Below, piece after piece: positions 45,640-58,069 of a stretch of 64,000 nt of DNA; the stretch's first letter is position 1, and each line of letters begins with the position of its first letter. The DNA lies in NCBI RefSeq assembly GCF_033958435.1, contig NC_134138.1, forward strand, positions 192,359,298 to 192,423,297, in the 5' to 3' direction. The notes under the pieces were generated by a model. It ran no database searches, was not told where the DNA came from, and was given only the letters and a program-made list of their open reading frames with translations. Source of the stretch: Carettochelys insculpta (taxonomy: Eukaryota > Chordata > Testudines > Carettochelyidae). Made by a program: the position numbers and the translations under genes.

Positions 45640-46048
45640 TACTGGAGCTAGAACACTGAATGGGGAGTGCTCTGAGTTACTACAGAGAATTCTCTCTCCG
45701 GGATCTGCCTGGTGGGGCTTGCTCAGTTCCTCCAGGTCTAATTGATTGCCATGTTCAGTGTCAGGGAGGAATTTTTTCCCCTCACGTCAGCCTAGCAGAG
45801 ACCCGGGGGGTGGTTTCACTTTCCCCAGCAGCATGGGGCATGGGACATTTGCAGATTTAAGTTAGTTTAAATGGTGAACTTTCTGGAGCTTGAAGTCTTT
45901 AAAGCATGCTTTGAGGAGTTCACTAACTCAGCCAGAGGTTAGGGTCTGTTTCAGGAGTCGGTGGGCGAGGTTGTGTTGCCTGTGATGAGAAGGAAGTCAG
46001 ACTAGATGATCATAATGTTTCCTTCTAACCTTAAAGTCGTTGAGTAAA
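45640..46048 (+). mobile_element. CR1 LINE 3' end, truncated
   Basis: Contains GAATTCTCTCTCCGGGATCT, GGGAGGAATTTTTTCCCCTC, and near the end GTCAGACTAGATGATCATAA followed by CTTCTAACCTTAAAGTCG. This is the tail of a different CR1 subfamily from that at 62 and 9286. About 400 bp long. Confidence 0.85.
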
Positions 46049-48250
46049 ATACGCTAGAGAAGCTGGGTGCTCAGATGCTTGATATGGGAATCTGTGCATG
46101 TACCTAAGATCCATATACTTTACAATATAAATAACTTGGACAGGCCTAGTTTTTCTGTTTCTCAGGTACGTGCCATTGTGATTGTCACACTCTTGTTCCA
46201 TTGCATCCCAACTTGTGCTGTCCCAGCAAAGTCACCATCACCCTTGCTGGGGCCGAGAGTCTCCCCAGGGGATGTTAGGTCTGTCTGTGACAGATTACTT
46301 TGGGGTCAAAGGCTGAGTCAATCTGGCCTCTGCACTCCAGCAACAGACTACTTTCTGCTCCACAGCCCCACTCCTCCTCACGCAGATACACTTGCACGCT
46401 GCTCCCCACAGCGAGAAGTTTTCAGTGGTACTCCCACATCACCTCAGAGAGTGGTTTTAAGGTCCTGCATTTTTGGATGCTGGAGATGGTATCTAGCCTG
46501 ATTTTGTTGTCTTACCAAAATCTGCAGATCTGTATGTAACAAGCCCTTCCTCCCTGCCGTGTGGCAGAAGGACCAGGCAGCAGCCAAGGGCAAAGTTCAT
46601 CTTTGTGCAGAGGGGCTGGCCAAGAAAGCCTCTGCAGTACGTATGTGCTATTTGTGCGCTGAACTCAGTTCAGAGACTTGGTTTATGGTCTTCATGGCCA
46701 ATTGAGGTTCAGGTTTGAAAGTTGCTGTTCCGGGATTGTTTAATGCGGTGGAAATGTTAAGGACTCACGTTAAAAAGGCCTAAATGGGCCTCTTATGTAC
46801 GTGCACAAGATTTGCACCAATATCGGATAGACTTTACTTGTGCAAAATTCACTGGAATAGGATTATTTCAACCAAGCACCAAGCTTTTATCAGATGGATA
46901 AAAGAATCTGCATTAACCTGCATAACCCTGACATTTTCTACCTGTATGCTGGAAGGACGTGTGTATCATCATTTAACTGAAGAGCACACTATTAGTATTC
47001 ATATGCTCAACAGGGCAGACAACTGTGTCAAGTGATGAAGGTCTCCAATCATAAAATATGAAGAAACTATAAGGAACAGAACAAAGGTTAATATTTGAAA
47101 CCACTATCTAGAATTTAACAACAGATACTTTGGGCATCAGCTACCTCCCATGGAAATGAACAGAAAGATTTCCAAATGTTTTCAGCGGAAGTTAGATAAG
47201 GCACTGTAAGTAGTTTATAAAGTTTAAATGTGTATTGTGAAAATATACAACTGCATTATACAAACCAAATCCATGGAAACATTCTTTACCTGCCTCTCTT
47301 CACACTTAGATGAATTGCCACCTCCCTGTCTTTTAATAGTCTAAAAACAAAAGTAAAAAAGTCAGCCACTGGATTAACAATGAACAGAGCAATGCAATGA
47401 TTTCCTATTTTAGCAGGAACAAAAAGTTTAGAACAACCTTCGAGTGTCACTAGGAAAGGCAATGCAGAAACTCTCCCTCTTTCATGACACAATTCTGTCA
47501 ATTAGTTGACTATAGCAATTAACAACCCTTTTCTTTATTATTTGTGAAGAACCAAAACTTTCTAAGGATGATAAATGGCTCCTTGGAAAATGCAGCACTG
47601 GGTTCTGCTAAATTTGCACTTTTCTTTTCTCCCCCGACCCCCCTTGCTGCCAATTCTTTCTTATAATCAATGGGGGGGGAAACATCCCTAGGAATAAAAC
47701 ACCAAGGAGTGATCTAAATGAAAATAAAATGCCTTTCCATTCTGCAAATGACCAGTTTGAGGACACATTTCAACCCATTGTAATTAATGGAAAAGCTAAC
47801 GTTGCTAGCAAAATTAGGAACTGAACTTCATTTTAATTGTTTTGAAACTAAATAAAAAAATACCCAGTGTATTCAGATTACGACCTTTGAGAATTCTGAA
47901 TTCATTAGCATTTCAAACAGCACAGCACAAAATTAAGGCAGGAAATAGGCTTACAGTGTTCCTTCAACTAAAGCAGTATATATCATTAATGTGCACATAA
48001 TTAAGAGCAACTAATGTTTGTCCCTTTGTCTCTAATAATAATGACATATTATGCAAGTAGCATTTCTTCTGACTAATATTTATTTGGGGATTATACTTTA
48101 AATTTACTTCAAGTGTATTGATTATGGCAAATTATTCTTCTCCCTCAACCTGGAGCATGAGAGAAGAGCACCACTTTGCCCCCCTGAGATGGGAATAATA
48201 GAATCATAGAAGCCAGAGAAAACATTATTCTGTTATAACCGCTCCATATT
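46049..48250. other. No feature recognised
   Basis: Nothing recognised. A possible CR1 scrap (ATAGAATCATAGAA near 48198) is too short to use. Confidence 0.45.
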
Positions 48251-48765
48251 GAGATCCTTTCAAATCTCACAGGGCTAGGCTGAATAGGTGGGGCCCAGGG
48301 TGGAACGGGCGGTGCGTAGGGTAATCAGTGGTGCTGCTGCTCCTTGTGCTGCCACAACTCTTCAAAGGGACCCCAGGGCAATTGCTCCCTCCGCCCCTCA
48401 TCCCCTGACCCCCACCCCTGTTGACAGGCCTGTCCAGGGACCATCTAGGTGCTCCAGGAAGGGGTGTTCATGCTTCGGTATGTGGCGATATACCATGATG
48501 CTAGTAGGTACTATCCTGCTGAAGGGGACATCTTTTCTGTTTTGCCTTTTTTTTTTTTTAATATGAGGAAAAAACAACGTTCTAACTGTTTACCATCATT
48601 ACAGATAACTAAATTATGTTGTGTTTCTGAAAGTTACTGAACAGCTGCTGCATTCCTCCCCAGGAGAGCTGCATTTCAGTGGTAGGGGAAGTTATTCCTA
48701 CACACTTCTTACCTAATTCAGAGGAATGTTGTGGATCTAACTTAATTAATACTGCGAAGTACTTC
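48251..48765. other. GC-richer stretch, unclassified
   Basis: GGCTGAATAGGTGGGGCCCA then CTGCCACAACTCTTCAAAGG is CG-richer than its surroundings and could be another dispersed repeat. No ends identified. A run of T lies near 48549. Confidence 0.3.
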
Positions 48766-49110
48766 TGAATCTACAGATGAAAAGTGCTATGGAAATATAA
48801 GCCTTTCTGACAGGCCTACTGATTATATCAAATGCAGCCCCCTGCTGGAGCAAGATTTTTCTTCATAACATTAAGGTCAATGGATCTCTTTCACCACTGC
48901 ATAATTCCAGTTTTACACCACGCTGGCATAAAATCTGAATAAACACTTCAGTGTCAGGTTATCAGGCAAGCTGCCTTCTATTTCTCAATTCCTTCTAAAT
49001 TTCCTGGTAGCCTCGGGCAAGTTACGGACTCGGTGCACCTCAGGCTCCTCATCCAGAACACATGAAAACTTTTGTACAATATTTGTAAAGCGTTCCATGG
49101 AAAGTGATAA
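48766..49110 (+). mobile_element. MIR/L2-type old SINE/LINE tail
   Basis: AAAAGTGCTATGGAAATATA near 48780 resembles an L2/CORE-SINE tail. GGGCAAGTTACGGACTCG near 49015 followed by CACCTCAGGCTCCTCATC has the order of a MIR central region. Strongly diverged. Confidence 0.4.
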
Positions 49111-49289
49111 ATCATCTAAAATACCATTGGGTGGCACGATTGGTCAGTATGTTCCATCTGCTTTGTGCTGCACCAGTGACAAAGCCAGGGCATTTTGCTG
49201 CTTTGGGTTGCCAAAGCAGCACAAAGCACATGAAACATCTGGTGGATCTGGTCACTTATTATTGTAAGGTATTACATTCTCCAGTACAA

Positions 49290-49560
49290 TCTCTGTCTTA
49301 GAGCTTTTACATGTCTCAAGCACTAGATCTTCCACCGAATCCCCCTGGTCACTATTCCATAGTCTCATAGTCTTCTAAGTTAGCAGCTTGTTATGAGTAT
49401 TCAGTTTAAACTATCCATTTTTTAATTTCATCCCAGGTCTTCTAGATATACACCTCCTTGGATGACCCTGAACTATCCTTCCTTTTTGGTATTTATATCT
49501 GTAGGCAATTATTTTGCTGCTCTCATCAGCTGATTAAGACATATCATGAGTTCTTTTTAC
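49290..49560 (-). mobile_element. Possible CR1 internal fragment, minus strand
   Basis: CACCGAATCCCCCTGGTC, TTATGAGTATTCAG and TATTTATATCTGTAGGCAATT occur in the order of the reverse strand of the CR1 region upstream of its tail. Diverged; moderate to low trust. Confidence 0.35.
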
Positions 49561-50790
49561 TCTTTTGTCTTTATTCAGGCCTGACTGAGAACCTCTAAGA
49601 CTATGCAAGCAACTAGTCATACAGGTAAGACACCATTGGTCTAGAAAGTTCATATGAAGAGTTAATTTGTGGCATGGAGGCTTTGGCTCCTCTTCTATAC
49701 CTTTATATACAATCCCACGTTAAATGGTATCTACAAAATGCCCACCTGCCCTCCTAATATCACTTGCCCATGTACTTGCCACAGCGATGTTAAATGACCA
49801 CAAAAGCTGTGGAAAGTGGTCTGCTCTATTACATATGGGAGGGGAGACGTCCGCAAGACCAACTTCATATTAACATGTTGTGCACATAATGAATAAGCTT
49901 AAGAACCCCTGGAGCAGGTAGATTGCTATTTGGCTAGTTGGTTTATATAATGAAAATGGGTAAAAATTGCACAGTAGGCTACTGTGCAATTGTCTCACTG
50001 TCACTGATAAAAGTGCGATCCTCTAAGGGTTAAAAAAATAATTATTAGGCAGCTAGGAGATTTATCCAACAGGAATAACTCAAAGATTAACTAGATTTGC
50101 TGATCCCTGCAGAGAATTACAATTAAGATGTAATATTTTCTTTCCCCCCCGCCCCGTTTACCAGTGTTAAAAAGACAATTTATACTTTGCAGTTCTCTAG
50201 GTTGGCCAGTGTACTTCACAGCAGGCAGGTGATATTAAACTGTCTATCACAACATGCTGCCCTTTCCCGGTTGTTATATTATCAAAGCCTATTGAGATTA
50301 GAGCCATGGGAACCTAAAGAAAATTCTTTCATTCACTTTGAGCTCAGTGGCTAATAAAGTTAGAATCTTACACTCTTGTAGTCATCTTTAATGGGGGGAA
50401 ATGAAATCCTAAAGGGTCCCCCAACAGTACTCAATACACTCAAGACTGGGAAATGTTATAAAAGCCCAATGAACTCACGTACATAGGTGCCGCACAATAT
50501 CTTCCTGGGATGCCATAAAAAAGTGGGCAAATTATCCAGGTAGGAACAAAAGCCATTGTTTCCGCTCAAAACATTGAGGTAAACTGTTCAAAGATTACAG
50601 CCATTTGTCACTCTTGGCATCACAGAGAAAAGGCTGAGGAAAGTTAAATCCTCACTAGAAGGTAGAGGAAACACTTTGAATAGCTTGACATGACAGAACT
50701 GCCTCCATTAGTCAAAGACAAATCACAATCATCAAGATGTCCTGCAGTTCAAAGGGGTTTCAAGAGACCTTGCTGATTCTGGACTCGCAC
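49561..50790. other. No feature recognised
   Basis: Nothing recognised. Confidence 0.45.
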
Positions 50791-51066
50791 ATACCATCAC
50801 CCAAAAAAATGCCTCCTACCGCTTCTGGCTAAGAGACAATGCATCCTTACTGCTAGTGACCTGGTCTTGATCATGCATGCCCTAGTTACTTCTGGACTAG
50901 ATTATTGCAGTTCTGTTTATAATGACTTCAGGCCATCAGTCCAGAGGAAATTTCAACTGGTACATAATACAACACTTGTGTGCCACCTCGTCAGTCTAAC
51001 ATCACTCCCCAACCCCATTCTTCACTCTTTTCACTATCTGCTTCAGAACACTACATCAAATTAATA
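50791..51066 (+). pseudogene. L2-type LINE reverse transcriptase C-terminal fragment
   Basis: The frame at 50867-51064 contains MHALVTSGLDYCSSVYNDF and VQRKFQLVHNTTLV. HAxVTSxLDYCxS followed about 15 residues later by LQLVxN is the well-known C-terminal block of L2-like LINE polymerases. The fragment is isolated and short. Confidence 0.65.
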
Positions 51067-51359
51067 CCTAAGTCTGTATTTTCAAGTTGACTAATATTGG
51101 CCTCTATGTTTCATGGACAAAGACAAAGCTGAAAAATCTGGGATCAGGTACACCTGCAACTCCAATCTCTGAATAACAAAACTGTTGAAGCAGTCTCCAT
51201 CATTTGCTGTTTGGGTTCTAGAATTCCCCCTTTCCTCCAGCTCTCACACGGAGGTTCTCCATCACATTGGCATCGAAAAATCAAGTGTGGATCATTTACA
51301 ACTAATATAGATGCAACATCATTTCAGCATGACAACCCAAGTTCAGACTCTATTGGAGC

Positions 51360-51800
51360 TATATCTCTCCCTGCACCATTGAATGGCTGCAAATTATGGA
51401 AACTACACTGGTCACACTGGGTAAAGTTGAAGGCTTTCCACACAAAATGCCAATGTCATATATTGGGCATAAAGTGGAATGGCTTCATTTGTAATGCATA
51501 TATTTATGGTTGCTCTAGTCTACAGAGTACTGGGGCCATTGTGCGCCAGTGGTTCTTTATGCTTTTTGGACCTGTCATGAGAACACCACAAGAAGTTCCA
51601 GTTGTCATTCTCCAGGTGGGTAATAACATCCAGGATAAAATCCCACCAGCCAAGGCATTGAAGTGACCCAGAGGCAGACCCCTATTACATGAGTTCATGA
51701 AGTCTGTTCTGATCTTAGACTCTTGGTCCATTAAGTGCTTGAGTATGTGCAGGACTGGACCAAATGGTGAATGATGGGTACAGCTGACTGCTCTTCTAAA
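51360..51800 (+). pseudogene. LINE polyprotein C-terminal fragment
   Basis: The frame 51211-51666 contains KLKAFHTKCQCHILGIKWNG, then FMLFGPVMRTPQEVP, followed after a stop by PRGRPLLHE. This has the layout of the C-terminal region of endonuclease-bearing LINEs, with an AFHTKCQRRILGIKW-type block, a FGHVxRxPxxxP-type block and a PRGRP block. The DNA ends in a GATGAAGAAGAAGATA tail-like stretch near 51805. Clade not identified. Confidence 0.55.
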
Positions 51801-53315
51801 GAGAGTGATGAAGAAGAAGATATTTTCAAGGGTTTAAATGCTCTGGGGGCCAGGATACCTAAAAGACCGCTTCTCTCTTGACATCGCTACTCCTCAGCAA
51901 AAATTGAACTATCAAAAGAATGAAATATGTATGTGCAGGTGACAAGCCTTTCTTGGGAGATGGCCCAAGACTACAGAAATCACTTCCACAGGAGACATGG
52001 ATATGCCTATACCAGAGTATTTAAACTCAAGTTGGACAGTGAAATCCATTTAGTTAACTCCACAAACATTTGTTTCAAGACACAATCATCTGTGTTGTAC
52101 ACTTGGGCTTAACTTAGAAAAATGTAACTGGTACAGCATACTTAGAATAAGTCACAAACAACTTTATCCTGGGGCAAACCATACAGACAGCACATGCAAA
52201 CATGTTAGTTACCATAAGTTAATTGGCAGTCAAACAATCTTAAAACCCCTAATTGAGACAACCCAAAGCATGATGAGGAACCTCACCACATGCTAGCTTC
52301 ACTTCTCTATCCTTGTTTTTCCATGAAGTAGGGCATTCATAGAAAGAAAAAGAAAGCACATCCACCTAATCTTTCCCTCTGAGCAGAGGAACAGAGGAAA
52401 CCACAAAATGAAGGCTGGTCTTCTTGTTTATTTTAACCCTAGAAAGCATTTAGATGCCAGGATGATGGACCCAATTGAAGGAACAGAACAGAAAAGAATA
52501 AACAGTTTTGCAAAGAACATTATTTCCCCATAGTCACACAACTATGTTACCTCCAACTGTGTCGGAACACAACTACAATTAATGCTATTCTGTGTGCAGT
52601 GTAAATGAGGCCTGCACAGACAGAGCTGCTGATTCTTTCTGTAGCTACCGTCAAAAACAGAAAAGTGACACTTTTGAATTCAGATTTCTTTTAAAAAGAG
52701 CCTAGGCAGGCTACATATTTCATTCCAACAGTCTCCAAGACCCAATTTCTTCCCAGGGATGCTCGTCTGTGGCGGCTACTGCCACAGACCACATTAGCAC
52801 ACAATTGAAGGCATTTAAATGGGGGGCGGGAATCTTCCTACCTGCTTTCACCAGACATGTCCTTTATCATACCTTGTCAAGAACAACCTTCTTTCATTTG
52901 ATAAGACCCCCCGCTACCTGAAAAGGAAAACTGCCTCCAGACAGACAGGCATATCCCAATAAAGAAACCACAGAACATGAACTTCCTGTCCATCCTCTGG
53001 CTGCTGATTCATATCCTCAGGGATGACAGTCAATGCAGAAAACTTCAAACACCTTCACAGTTCAGAGAATGGACCAGAGGTAGGGGAAAATGAGGAAGGG
53101 CTAGAAAAAAATTTAAAAAAAAACACTTCCCACATGGATTGATTTTCAGAGCCTCTGTTTTTCCCTCAAAAAGTGTCAGCCTGAAATTCTGCAATATCAA
53201 AGTATGTTTTTGATGGCTGCTCATTGCTTATTCTCAAATCACTGCTAAATCCAGAGGACAGAAAGCTATGGAGAATATGGATGGGCTTTCTTTCCTGCTC
53301 CACACGCAGCACATT
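51801..53315. other. No feature recognised
   Basis: Nothing recognised. Confidence 0.45.
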
Positions 53316-53445
53316 GTTTGGCTTTGGCCAAGACATTTAACTTTTTCTGTGCCTCTGTTTTCCATTTGTTAAACAGTGATAACAGTATTAACTCTTTTTA
53401 AGACCTTTGGGAACTTCAGTTTAAAAGCTCTATAAGCCAGATCCT
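53316..53445 (+). mobile_element. MIR-type SINE fragment
   Basis: TTGGCCAAGACATTTAACTT, TTCTGTGCCTCTGTTTTCCA and TTGTTAAACAGTGATAACAG follow the MIR central order (GGGCAAGTCACTTAAC, CTGTGCCTCAGTTT, TCTGTAAAATGGG). Strongly diverged. Confidence 0.6.
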
Positions 53446-53599
53446 CTGCTTGCATAAACTAGCACAGCCCCAACTACTGTGGGTGTCAGTATGAGATCTA
53501 CAGATGGGTCCCCAGTGACTAATGTGTGTGTTGTAAAAAAGTTACACATTACAAAAATGAGTGTTTCAATTTTGCCAGTCTGCCTTTCATGCCACAGTG

Positions 53600-53705
53600 T
53601 CCATTGACAATTATATGAGTTGCAGGCTTGGCATCAGCGTTCCCTGCAAGCCTAGTGTTTGAGCGGCCACCCAAGGAGAGGTTCAGGTGCCACCCGGTAT
53701 GTGTT
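53600..53705 (+). repeat. Dispersed repeat shared with 21291-21515
   Basis: GCGGCCACCCAAGGAGAGGT then CAGGTGCCACCC aligns with 21323-21352. It ends just before the palindromic element. Confidence 0.5.
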
Positions 53706-53710
53706 TCTAC

Positions 53711-54146
53711 AGCCTTGTCTACATGAGCCCCAAACTTCAAAATGGCCACGCAAATGGCCATTTCGAAGTTTACTAATGAAGCGCTGAAATGCATATTCAA
53801 TGCTTCATTAGCATGCGGGCGGCCGCAGCACTTCAAAATTGACGCGCCTCGCCGCCACGCGGCTCATCCTGACAGGGCTCCTTTTCGAAAGGACCACGCC
53901 TACTTCAAAGTCCCCTTATTCCCATCAGCTCATGGGAATAAGGGGACTTCGAAGTAGGCATGGTCCTTTTGAAAAGGAGCCCTGTGGGGACGAGACGCAT
54001 GGTGGCGAGGCGCGTCAATTTCGAAGTGCCGCGGCCTCCCGCATGCTAATAAAGTGCTGAATATGCATTTCAGCGCTTCATTAGTAAACTTCGAAATGGC
54101 CATTTGCGTGGCCATTTCGAAGTTTGGGGCTCATGTAGACACAGCC
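53711..54146. mobile_element. Palindromic (foldback) MITE, copy 2
   Basis: The same 436-bp length and symmetry as 2933-3368: the centre lies between 53928 and 53929. The ends are AGCCTTGTCTACATGAGCCC and, on the other strand, GGCTGTGTCTACATGAGCCC. Point differences from copy 1 are scattered, for example CATCAGCT at the centre. Flanking triplets TAC and ATA do not match, so no target duplication is claimed. Mirror-image frames are not genes. Confidence 0.85.
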
Positions 54147-56481
54147 ATAGATATTTATTTGCACAATCTGAAAATTGATCTTTAGCCTTAAATGCTTGAG
54201 TCTTCACACATAGTTTGTTAAATAAATTCTTCAAAAGACAACCCTTATATAAAATACACACATTCTCCTTTTCTGTCCATCCCTACTCTCGCTTCACACA
54301 CGCACACACACCCCGCCCCGGGGTAAGACAGCCCTTAAACAGACAATATTCCTTTCCTTCCAGACAGCTGCACAAATGAGTTTCCCTTTTACTTCTGATT
54401 ATTTAATGAACTAGTTTTAAGAGAACCCTCCACCAAAATCAGTATCTTACCAAGATATAAACTCCTTTGGTATGACTAAAATCTTTGGAAACATATTTTA
54501 ACATAAACACAGGGAACTTTCATCAACATCTGTTGCGACAAAAATCACACAAAATAGGATTCCCTTTTTCTAAAAGCCACCAACTTTATTATGAACACAC
54601 TAAACCTCTCTGACTGATTAATTTCAAATAATGTCTTTGTTTCAATGAGTTTAAATATGTAGCACTCTAGAACAATTACTTTAGAAAGGCAAGAGAGTAT
54701 ATTTAAAATATAAAATCAGCCTAGAAATACTGATGAAGAAAATGTAAAACAGAGAAGGGCTGCACCATATATTCCATAATATTTAATGCTGTATTGAGCA
54801 GGACAACTGACTTTCCCTCACTACAAAGTTTTTTGCAAATAAATCTCTTACAAACTTCAGGTCATATCACAAAACCTGCGACTGATATTTTTATTCCCAA
54901 ATTTAGTGCTTTAATTAAATACCTTCTGCATGTCCAGTCTTCACAATAAGGCCATGCAGTAGAAAACATGCTCCATTTTCTTCAGAAAGAAATTTAGGAA
55001 GAGTTTTTTCTCCCAAACGTCATTTGCAACATTTGGGTTCAAGGATTTGGCTGGAATGGGTGAGCAGAGAGAAGAGGGAGACAATGGGGAAGATGTGCAA
55101 GAGTAGGACCGGGCCAGGGCCTAAAGGGAGCAGGGGTGAAGTATAGGCAGGGGAGCTTGCCTGCCCAAGCTACAGCTTCATTCACCACTCAGGACAGTAG
55201 CCACCTATATAACGCAAAGCATAAGCAAAGGGAAAAGCATTTTTTCAACCTAGGCTAAATGATCGGCCAGTTGATGTGCTTCCAGCATAGATGTAATCAC
55301 TTACGAAAAGTATAGACGAAACAACTGATGCCAGGTCATGAAGTCCCAAACAGACCATAACATAAACTAAGTAGGGGAGTTATTCGAATTTTAAAGAGAA
55401 ACCCATTTACTAATATTCCAGTTCATAGCTCAAAAACTGAAGCAGCTGAACAGTGATAACCTACACCAACTTGCAAGTGCAGTAATCAAGATGTTCCAAT
55501 CACTACAAAAGCTAGTTCCCTAGGGCAGAATTTTAAGGTGTTTGATAAGACTTATCAGTTTGAGCACAGTAATTCTATCTAGCTGAGGTTTTTCCATTAC
55601 ACCTATCACTACAGTAACTAAGCTTGTCACCAAAATACTTGCAGAGTAACAGGATGGCCAAAATTGCAACTGAGGCAGTGAAAAATATTGTTAAGAAAGC
55701 TAAACATAGCAGTAAAGATGTGTGTCTAGTCCCTTTGAATCTTAAATACATTAAGAGAAGGATCATCTTCCCTAGCTCAAAAGTTAGTAGACACACAAGC
55801 TAGGATTTTAATTCCCACTAGACTTCAGTTTCTCAAAGATACTCAAATCCCTACTTAACTCAGATAGCTTAAGAAATGGGAATGAAAAATACTATAATAT
55901 TACAGCCATTCAAAACCCCTCACCTGGCTCACAGCTGGACATCAGTCCACCTGAGGACAGAAGATGACAGCTGGAAGATAGCAACACTTGTTATCCTCCA
56001 GCAATGCCACAGTCATCTATTATGGAAACAGGCAGTCTGAGGTACTGAGAAATCAAGACTGGCTTGACACACTTGAGACTTCCCAGATACCTTTTGATAC
56101 AGGGGAGAAAGCTTGAATTCTCAGATGAAGAACAGCTGGAGATAAAAGAGGCTCATCACAAGCTCCTGCAGACTCCAGTATCTCCACAGTCAGCGGGTCC
56201 GAGAAGCACTTGGCTGAAGCCACAAATGAATCAGCCTGGAATGAGTTATGTTAGTGGCTGTGTCCTGAGAGTATCAGCCAGATCCATACCGTGTGGAGAT
56301 ACACTATAAGTTAACCAAGTAAGAGCTAGATGACACCACCATTGCTCACACCAGCTAGTATCTCATTTTGTTAGTGGTCCCATTGGTTTCGATTAGTTAC
56401 TACAGCAATGAGATAGAGGATAATGTGCTCAAACTGAAGGGAGAGGTCTTAGTGAATTTCTAAAACGCTGCCTTGCTCTAG
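54147..56481. other. No feature recognised
   Basis: AT-rich, with a short CA run near 54293. No repeat or exon recognised. Confidence 0.5.
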
Positions 56482-57019
56482 AGCTACGTCTACACTAACA
56501 GCACCGTTCCAAAAGAAGATCTTTGGGAAGATATCCTCCAGAAGGTAGTCTTCCAAAAGAGCGCATCCACACACAATAAGCGGACCAATCCTGTGATCAG
56601 CTCTTTCAAAAGAGAGAGTCTACACAGCCCCATAGCCTCTTTAGAAAGAATGGAGCAGGAAACGCTACAGACAGAGTCACATGGTTGCCAAGCCCTTCAG
56701 GGAGCCTCATCCAGCCACTAACTTAAAGGGCCCTGCCCCAACACCCCCTCCCTGCAAATGCTGAGGCCTACCTTGCCACCAATAGCAGAGTACATCTGGT
56801 ACAGGGACCAGATGCCCATTCTAGAGCTACATGGATCTCCAGAAGCTCCCCAGTGGGGACATCCTCAACACCGTGGTCTGCCTGCTGGCCACAGTGGTCA
56901 TTGCCGCCCTTCACCTCCTCTGGTGGGTGACAACCACCCCCCCGCCCACCACAGTTATGCAGGCAGTTCTCCCTGGCGTCCTGTCCATGCCCCCTCCCCA
57001 GGGCACATTGTGAAGGCCA

Positions 57020-58010
57020 ACCTCCAGGCATGTCAGGAGGCACCTAAGATAGCCCTTCAAGCACCTGAATGCGCATTCCACAGGGTAGCGGGCCTGGTTG
57101 ATCCATGTGTTAAAAAGCTCCTGAGTGGGGTCTGGGTGGCCAGTGTAGGGCTGCATGAGCCACAGCTGCAGGGAGTAGGCAGCCTCACCGCCATGCAGGG
57201 GGCATGGTGATGTTCCTGACCAGGAGCTCCTGTGGGGGCATGTAGGTCCCCTCCTATAAACTCCGGCCAAGCCCCAAGTTCTGGAACACCCCTGTGTCTT
57301 GAGCTTGGCCCAACCTGCCCATGCAGATATCCATAAACTGTCCTTTCACATCCACCAGAGCCTGGAGCACCACCGAGTGGTTGCCCTTCCTATTATGAAA
57401 CGGTCCGTGCTGTGGCCCAGGCATGGACATAGATATGGGTCCCATCCAGTGCACTGAAACAGCTGGGGAACCCTAGTGCTGTGAATCCAGCAACATCCAC
57501 GTCAAGGTCCCCGATGTGGATGACCTTCCAGAGAAGCACGACATTGATCACTTTGATGACCTGCATGGGATAGAGCATGCATGCGCTCATGAGTGCATCG
57601 CAAGGTGCTCTGCCCCACCCTTCCCTGACCCCTCTGGGCCCTCCTGTCTCTTGCCCCCTCTGGGTCCTGAAGGTCCCTATTGCCTGGGAGCTCCCCATTG
57701 CCAATGGTGGGTGTCTGACCTGAGCATGAGTTACCTCCATGAGGATGGCCCTGATGGTCACCTTGCTCACCCAAAACTGGTGCCCCACAGACTGCTAGCT
57801 GTCTGGGGTGGCAAGCTTCCACACCACTTTGGCAACCCACCTCTTGAGGGGTAGATTGGGCCTTGTGTGGGTGTTCTGGTGTTGGAGGGTGGTGGCGAGC
57901 CAGTGGCACAGACCCAGGAACATCTGCTTGGTCATCCTGAAGCTCTGGAGCCAGTAGGCATCATCCTACTCACTCATCATGAGCTGATTCCACCACTCGG
58001 AGCTTCTGGG
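57020..58010 (-). pseudogene. Harbinger DDE transposase with in-frame intron
   Basis: From high to low coordinates: DDAYWLQSFRMTKQMFLGLC near 57960, then GHQFWVSKVTIRAILMEV, an intron (57561-57734), VIKVINVVLLWKVIHIGDLD, and GFPSCFSALDGTHIYVHA with the first catalytic Asp (about 57445). After a frameshift: FHNRKGNHSVVLQALVDVKG and GQAQDTGVFQN with the second Asp (57254-57454). After another: YSLQLWLMQPYTG, then NQARYPVECAFRCLKGYLRC with the third acidic residue. An upstream stop lies in the first exon, between the KLATPDS and VGHQFW blocks. The protein would normally cut out and reinsert the element. At least two frameshifts and a stop mean this copy is dead. An out-of-frame reading (57502-57909) is a shadow. 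Confidence 0.85.
57561..57734 (-). other. Intron within the transposase gene
   Basis: On the minus strand the coding text ATGGAG is followed by GTAACTCATGCTCAGG, and 174 bp later TATCCCATGCAG precedes GTCATCAAAGTG. Joining the two gives LMEV-IKVINVVLL, which matches the unbroken text usual at this place in the family. The intron length is a multiple of 3 and contains no stop in frame, so the raw frame reads through it as 58 extra residues. Confidence 0.8.
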
Positions 58011-58069
58011 ATTGCTCCATAGGCTCTGGAGGCCCTGCTTGAGGGCTCCTGGCTGGATGGACCCAAGGA

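Noticed and set aside
53549..53836. Minus frame of 95 codons
   Set aside because: Half lies in a dispersed repeat and half in the palindrome.
57502..57909. Minus frame of 135 codons over the Harbinger transposase
   Set aside because: Out-of-frame shadow; the true reading, with DGTHI, is in the other minus frame.
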